This document shows, piece after piece, positions 59,274-64,000 of a DNA stretch of 64,000 nucleotides (positions within the stretch are counted from its first letter, which is position 1; each line of letters starts with the position of its first letter). Below the pieces are notes generated by a model, which was given only the letters and a program-made list of their open reading frames with translations, ran no database searches and was not told the DNA's origin. Position numbers and translations under genes: made by a program. The DNA comes from Diospyros lotus (taxonomy: Eukaryota > Streptophyta > Magnoliopsida > Ericales > Ebenaceae): positions 31,031,307-31,095,306 of the forward strand of contig NC_068343.1 in NCBI RefSeq assembly GCF_014633365.1. Reading direction: 5' to 3'.

Positions 59274-59851
59274 GACAATTTTCATTACTCTGGTTGTGGA
59301 CTATGTAAGATCATTTTTGATCTGTATAAAGTGTTTTTTTTCTTCCTCTGTTGTGTGGTATAGATTGGAGATATGTACTGTTTCTTTATTTATTTATTTT
59401 CTTTTAATTTGTTCACAGTAACTATGGAATGGTTGGGAATTCTTGGCTTGGAATGGAGAATATTAAGTTCCTAAATACTGATTCATTTTGATTGGGTGAC
59501 AGTTATTTTAGGATAAAAACTATTGGACAATGTTGGTGATGGAAATCATTAAGGAAGGATAGGGAAAAGCACAATGGTGGGAGCCTCTTGCACAAAGGGC
59601 ACCAGTGGAACACCGTCAATCCCTTTCAGTACAATAGCCAATGAATTCCGCTTCTCTGCAAAAGCCTCATTCTGTCCCCACTAAGGAGCTCCCTTTCCAG
59701 TGGAACACCCTTGCAGCCAATAACTTGATGATCCCAGACCTATTTTGAAAACTCTCCTACAGCTTTCCCACTAAGCCACTTCTAAAAGCATGACCACAGC
59801 CCTATATCTAGCCTGTTGAAGAAAAGGAAAAAAACCTCTTGGTAGAATAGT

Positions 59852-61576
59852 GCCTCTGTGACTCCCCGGCCCCCACTATTGGGTGCCACCATAATCCATA
59901 ATACAATCCTAGTCTATCCCGAAGGACGGCTATGCCCTGCCAACATAAAGTATTAAAATAATATGGACGCCTTGGGTGGGGTCCAGGCTTCACCGCCTTT
60001 GAGCGGTTGAGAACTCGAGTTTAAAATGCATAAGCAGCGAAAATTCATTCGATTCTCGTACCCGATTAGGCCCTTAAAATATAAATCCAATTTCAATAAA
60101 TAAACGCCATCATGCCCAATAAAATACTCTAACCATCAAGCATACCTATAATTCCGACCGTGACCGGTCGGTTCACAAACACACTTTGAATTACTCATAG
60201 TGGGAACCTTAACTTGATGTTAGCCAAATTTCATTTAAACATAAGCCATCACCCGTAGTTAAACACAAAGCATTTATATATTACATAAGTGACACATGAA
60301 TTCAACCCGCGGCCTCACCGTTTGCAATCACGGTTAACCGATGTCTCTTCCACCAACACCGCCTTCCTTTCTTGGACCCCGAGCCATCTGTTGGGTTAAT
60401 GGGGGGTAAAGGGATGAGTCCGGGGACTCAGTAAAGGCAATATGTAGTGCAGTAAATTAATAAGCATGACATCATAGATAAAAATGAAGTGCAGCGTGCA
60501 TGCAAGCCTGTCTATTGCACCCTGGTCTGGATTTTGGTGGCCCCACTAATTCCATTTAGGACCCCATCTCGAGACTCACACGGCCCAAATCCACAGCCTC
60601 ATGCCTAGGCACTTCCTTAATATCTTATGCAAGTCATGACAAACGTAAATTTACACACAAAGCATATTAACCCTTACCTCAATCAATCTGGAGGAGAAAT
60701 CGGGAAAACATCCACCCGGCGTTGCCTTCTAAACTGCCACCTCGTGCCTGAATTCCCATTTTCAAGTCTCTGGCACGTTCCTCGAACCCCAAATTAATTT
60801 CCAGAATTTCCTCCAATTTTTCTGAAATTTCTAGCTATTTCCCCCCCATATTTTCTCCTTTCTTTTCTATTTTTCTTTTCTTCTTTTTTTCCCTTTTCTT
60901 CTTTCTTCTTCCCTTCTCCTTCTTCTTCCTCGCTGCTGCTCCTGCGCGCGCACCAGTCCGGCCAGCCACCACTGGCCTTCGCACCGCCGTCGCTGGCTAT
61001 CTGCCCCTGGCCGGCCGCTTCCGACTGCATCGCGATCGCCATCGCCGGCCACCTCTGTCGCAACAACCCAGGGCCAGCAGCTCCCACGCGCAACCAGCTT
61101 TTGCACGACTGCCATGGCTGCTCCAGCCACTGACCCCAGCCAAGCCAGCCTCCCGTGCCGTCGCTGTAACCGTCGCAACCATCGTCGGCTGGTTCTGCGC
61201 TTTTGCTGCTCTGATTTGCACCATCGCTGACCACCGCAACCGCTCCAGCTCCGCCCACTGCCGCTGCTACTCGCCTCTGCGTCCGCCATGGCTGATCAGC
61301 CTTGCTTCCCCTCTCTCGATCTCTCTCATCTGCTGAGCCCTCATCTCTCTCTCTCGCGATCCCTCACACTCTGCCTCTCCTTTCCTCTGCTTCTTGGCCA
61401 AGCTCTCTAATTGAGAGAAGGAATATCTAGTTTTGATGCTTGGTCGAGAAGCACATGCACCGCCATACATATATATATATATTTCACATTTATATAATTT
61501 ATATAATTCATTATATAATAAAAATTACATATAACCCATAAATTAGTTATTTTAAAGTTAGGGGTGTTACAGCCTC
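59852..61576 (-). mobile_element. Ty3/gypsy-type solo LTR, 1.7 kb, TSD GCCTC
   Basis: The LTR spans 59857-61571. Read on the minus strand it begins TGTAACACCCC and ends GGGGAGTCACA, with GCCTC duplicated exactly at 59852-59856 and 61572-61576. Like the LTR at 19273-21816 it has an AT-rich first part, a GC-rich middle and a Lys/Arg-coding purine tract, so the two are related. The minus-strand open frames at 60794-61289 lie inside the LTR and are not genes. It is antisense to GidA. Confidence 0.88.
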
Positions 61577-62559
61577 AATCTGGAGAAATGCAGAATATGA
61601 AAAGGAGCTCAACTTGTTCTGCCTCCTGTGGCTCACAAATTGAACCTCCTGTAGTATGTCAACTGCTGAGAAGTCCTGAAGTGACTCAGTCCATAGCCCT
61701 ACCTTTCAATGAAGTAGCTTCATCAACCCTTGCTTCTTGAGGATGAACATCCATGGCAGCCATCAATGAGTCCTGAACCTCTAGTTTTGCTTTATGTTTA
61801 ACCTAGTTACAGGATCCCTTTCCACAGAAAAGCTACTAGGACAATGCGAATTCATGGTTCCAAGCCCTAGCTCATTATTGGGCTGAGGATGGAGCTCCAA
61901 AATGGCCTATGTTTATTGGAGGTGCACTTTAAAAGTTACTGTTCTATTCATGCATTTGGACCCTTTAAAGCTACTGCCGCTGTTCTTATGCTAACTTGAA
62001 ATTCATTCAATTAAGTTGTAGGAAACAGATGAAGAATCCAATACAGAAAACACGAATTATCAGGAAGAGAAAGCAGGGCTCATGGAGACAATATCGGCTT
62101 ATACAATGTTGTCACTGATCAGTTAAATCTTTTTCTTATGCAAATAGAAACAGCAAAATAGCAAAAACAATAAGGATGCAGCTTTGAAACAATAGGGTAG
62201 AAAATAACACACTGAAAATACCAGTGTTCTAAAATGCGCTAGACGCTAATCGGGTGCAGATTGGGGCCCTTTCTTTCTTTTTTTTTTTTTTTAAACTTTT
62301 TGATGTAATTTGATGTTATTTTCAGGTAAATCAAAGTTGGAAAGACAAGTGTAATAATTAAATTAAGTTTGAGAAAACAAACTGTTGTAGATCAATTCTG
62401 GGTTCAAGAAGGTAGAAGCTATGTGTAAATTGTGTCAGCTCACAAGTTTGTCTAACAACTAAAAGGAAGCAAAGTAAAATTATTTAAATAACATATTATC
62501 CCAAATGCACATACATACCATATCCGAAGATTCTAACTATCTAATTTTACTTCTTCCTT

Positions 62560-62964
62560 TCCATACCATCAGATACTGTGCCAATTCCTTGAGTTTCACC
62601 TTAAGGACAAGGTGAGTCTCATGGTCGGGAGTAATGTTAGGACCCCTATTAGTCACACTTACCAGTGATGCAAAAGGAGGGGGGAAACAGGGGCAGCCAA
62701 GGAAAATGACTCAAGGGCAAAAGAGTCACATTCAGTTAGGGAGGGAATAACCACTCCCCTGGCTGCAATGGACTAAGGATTACATATAAAAGGGAAGGGG
62801 AAGGATGGAGGGGATATCTGGAAAATTTTGGAAGAAGTTGTGGGAGAGAGAAGGCCCTCTCAAATAGGCTGATTTTGCTTTCTTTTGTTTGTATTCGCTT
62901 ATAGTTACTGCTGTAAGCTTTTGTAATCAAAGAATTCCCACTGATCTATTGCTAAATTCAATCA
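62560..62964 (+). mobile_element. chromovirus remnant: end of pol and 3' LTR
   Basis: Around 62581-62634 the plus strand reads CQFLEFHLKDKVSLMVGSNV, with a FHLxDKV motif seen at the C-terminal end of several plant chromovirus polyproteins. The following segment begins TGTTAGGACCC (62635), has a CATATAAAAGGG promoter box near 62783 and could end near 62964 at a TCAATCA-type end. No TSD could be found because the right side runs into the copia fragment. Confidence 0.5.
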
Positions 62965-63649
62965 ATCGTGTAAGGGTTCTATCAACCTCTTTGCTGATGA
63001 AAATAACCACCATAAGAGCAACTGATCTGAGTTGAGCCATGCATTCCTCATTTACCTTCTGTTCATCAGGATTGTTAGAATCTGGATCTGGAACATACTT
63101 TGCAGGAGGCTTCTTCGATTTTGTCATAAACTGAACTAGGCCAAAGGCTTGAATTGTTGCAAGAATTTGAGCCTTCTAAAATAAGTAGTTATCAGTCTCC
63201 AATTTGATAGGATTGAAATTCCAGGCTTTCACAATTGAAGAAAAATCAACTTATGATTGAGAAGAAGTAGGATTTGGGTGTAGATTTTGAGAAGTTGAAC
63301 TCAAAGAGTGCTCGGGATCTCTTGCCATTTTTTTTTGTTAATTGTTAGCTCCGATACTATGTAAGAGCATGAACAAAAAGAAAAATTGAGAGAAAAACTG
63401 GAGAGAAAATCGAAATCTGGAGACTGAATTAGAACAATAAGAAATATAATGAGATCACTGAGTTTGTAAACTACTTAGCTGATCATCTAACAAACTAACT
63501 ACTATGCCAGCTGTCAGTAACAAACAGAGCACTTCACTGCTTTCTGTTTGTAACAGAATAAACTGACTGCCACATAGACTGGAAATAAACTGCCAAACTA
63601 TTAATAACTAACAACCTCATCTTCTTCTTTCTTCTTCTTCTTTCCTTCA
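62965..63649 (-). mobile_element. copia fragment: gag N-terminus, degenerate PBS, LTR
   Basis: On the minus strand the order is LTR (about 63360-63649), a degenerate primer binding site (63346-63360, two changes from the copy at 2356-2368) and gag sequence (PPAKYVPDPDSNNPDEQKVN at 63127-62990). This aligns with the gag at 2024-2254, so both belong to one family. The element is cut just inside gag. The distal LTR boundary is placed at CA 63648-63649 by comparison with 2369-2652, giving LTRs of 290 and 284 bp. Confidence 0.72.
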
Positions 63650-63656
63650 TGTACCA

Positions 63657-63678
63657 TACTAATAAAAGCTTAATGCAG
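63657..63678 (+). promoter_or_regulatory. GIDA: exon 3 branch point and splice acceptor
   Basis: TACTAAT at 63657-63663 is a near-consensus plant branch site, 16 bases before the AG of AATGCAG at 63678. The pyrimidine-rich tract upstream (about 63618-63648) lies in the copia LTR. Confidence 0.55.
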
Positions 63679-63770
63679 CCTTGCAATCCAGCCGTTGGTG
63701 GACCTGCAAAGTCACAACTGGTACATGAAGTTGATGCATTGGGTGGTGAAATTGGAAAAGTTGCTGATAG
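63679..63770 (+). CDS. GIDA: organellar MnmG/GidA, exon 3 (gene continues to the right)
   Basis: This 92-bp exon continues in phase 0 from exon 2: [20 protein letters not shown] then [11 protein letters not shown], with a GTATTT donor after 63770 (phase 2). N-P-(A/S)-(V/I)-GG-x-(A/G)-KG/S and the D-A-LGG motif are hallmarks of MnmG/GidA. The 143 residues visible from the start codon compare with a usual length of roughly 620-720, so most of the FAD domain, the insertion domains and the C-terminus lie beyond the window. Intron 3 fills 63771-64000. Confidence 0.93.
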
Positions 63771-64000
63771 GTATTTATTCTGTTGTCCTAAATGCTTCGA
63801 TTGTTGAATTTTCATAACCTTAGAAGTCTCTTCTGTTTTTTCACTTTTGACTTGGAGCACTATTGCCAATTGGTTGTGGCATGTCTTCCTCCATTTATCA
63901 TAACTTCCCTTTTCCTGGTCATTAATTTTGTGAAATGTCATTTGACTGGAAATACAATGTCTAAGACCTAGCTTACATTTGTGATATCAATTTTTTATTG

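Larger units (their letters stand above)
59189..63678 (+). other. GIDA: GidA intron 2, 4.5 kb, transposon-filled
   Basis: It starts GTTAGG and ends AATGCAG. It contains a poly-G/GGA-rich tract (59239-59273), a gypsy solo LTR (59857-61571), a chromovirus remnant (about 62560-62964) and a copia fragment (about 62965-63649). The flanks of the solo LTR (59490-59850 and 61577-62000) are GC-richer and may be one older repeat split by it; I could not classify them. Confidence 0.8.

Noticed and set aside
60794..61470. Minus-strand Gly/Ala/Arg-rich open frames
   Set aside because: They are within the solo LTR 59857-61571 with exact TSD; composition-driven, no domain.

Overview
This is nuclear DNA of a eudicot plant. 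It has intron-split genes with plant-type splice sites, AT-rich spacers and dense plant transposons (CACTA, hAT, Ty1/copia and Ty3/gypsy LTRs). I cannot name the species. No rRNA, tRNA, CRISPR array or organellar segment is visible.

Two host genes flank a block of nested transposons. On the left (about 1-11.4 kb, minus strand) is the 5' part of HDC1, a subunit of plant histone deacetylase complexes. It shows a large low-complexity first exon (9473-11085) and, about 4 kb downstream, an apparent 8-nt microexon (5424-5431). The C-terminal Rxt3-like domain lies beyond the left edge. HDC1 introns hold a copia element in sense orientation (1-2652), a 396-bp solo LTR with target-site duplication (TSD) CATAG (8409-8804) and a small inverted-repeat element (8826-9236). 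On the right (57.1-64 kb, plus strand) are the first three exons of a nuclear gene for an organelle-targeted MnmG/GidA tRNA-modification enzyme. Intron 2 has swollen to about 4.5 kb with a solo gypsy LTR (59857-61571, perfect TSD GCCTC), a chromovirus remnant and a second copy of the left-hand copia family, whose LTR ends about 30 nt before exon 3.

Between the genes lies one large CACTA transposon (13777-52469, matched 26-bp ends, TSD ATA). Its decayed transposase (TNP2) and partner ORF run on the minus strand. Inserted in it are a 2.5-kb gypsy solo LTR (19273-21816), a 4.4-kb hAT element with a broken BED-finger transposase (22671-27061), and a third gypsy LTR (31441-49588) that is itself split by a second CACTA element (32348-47772, TSD ATT, plus orientation). 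The second CACTA contains a truncated SIRE-like copia element. That copia reading frame, from protease through the GAG-pre-integrase domain, runs in frame and without a stop into the CACTA transposase (41578-43730). This fusion is the most unusual object in the window. The outer CACTA also carries a decayed fragment of a host EMAP II/MetRS-type tRNA-binding-domain gene (15220-15451), which suggests gene capture.

Region 52.5-57 kb is spacer with two non-autonomous hAT-like elements (54019-55219 with a perfect 8-bp TSD, and 56335-56949). The second ends about 220 bp before the GidA start codon. Most transposon ORFs are broken, and many of the stops are at codons one C-to-T change from Gln or Arg, consistent with decay under cytosine methylation.
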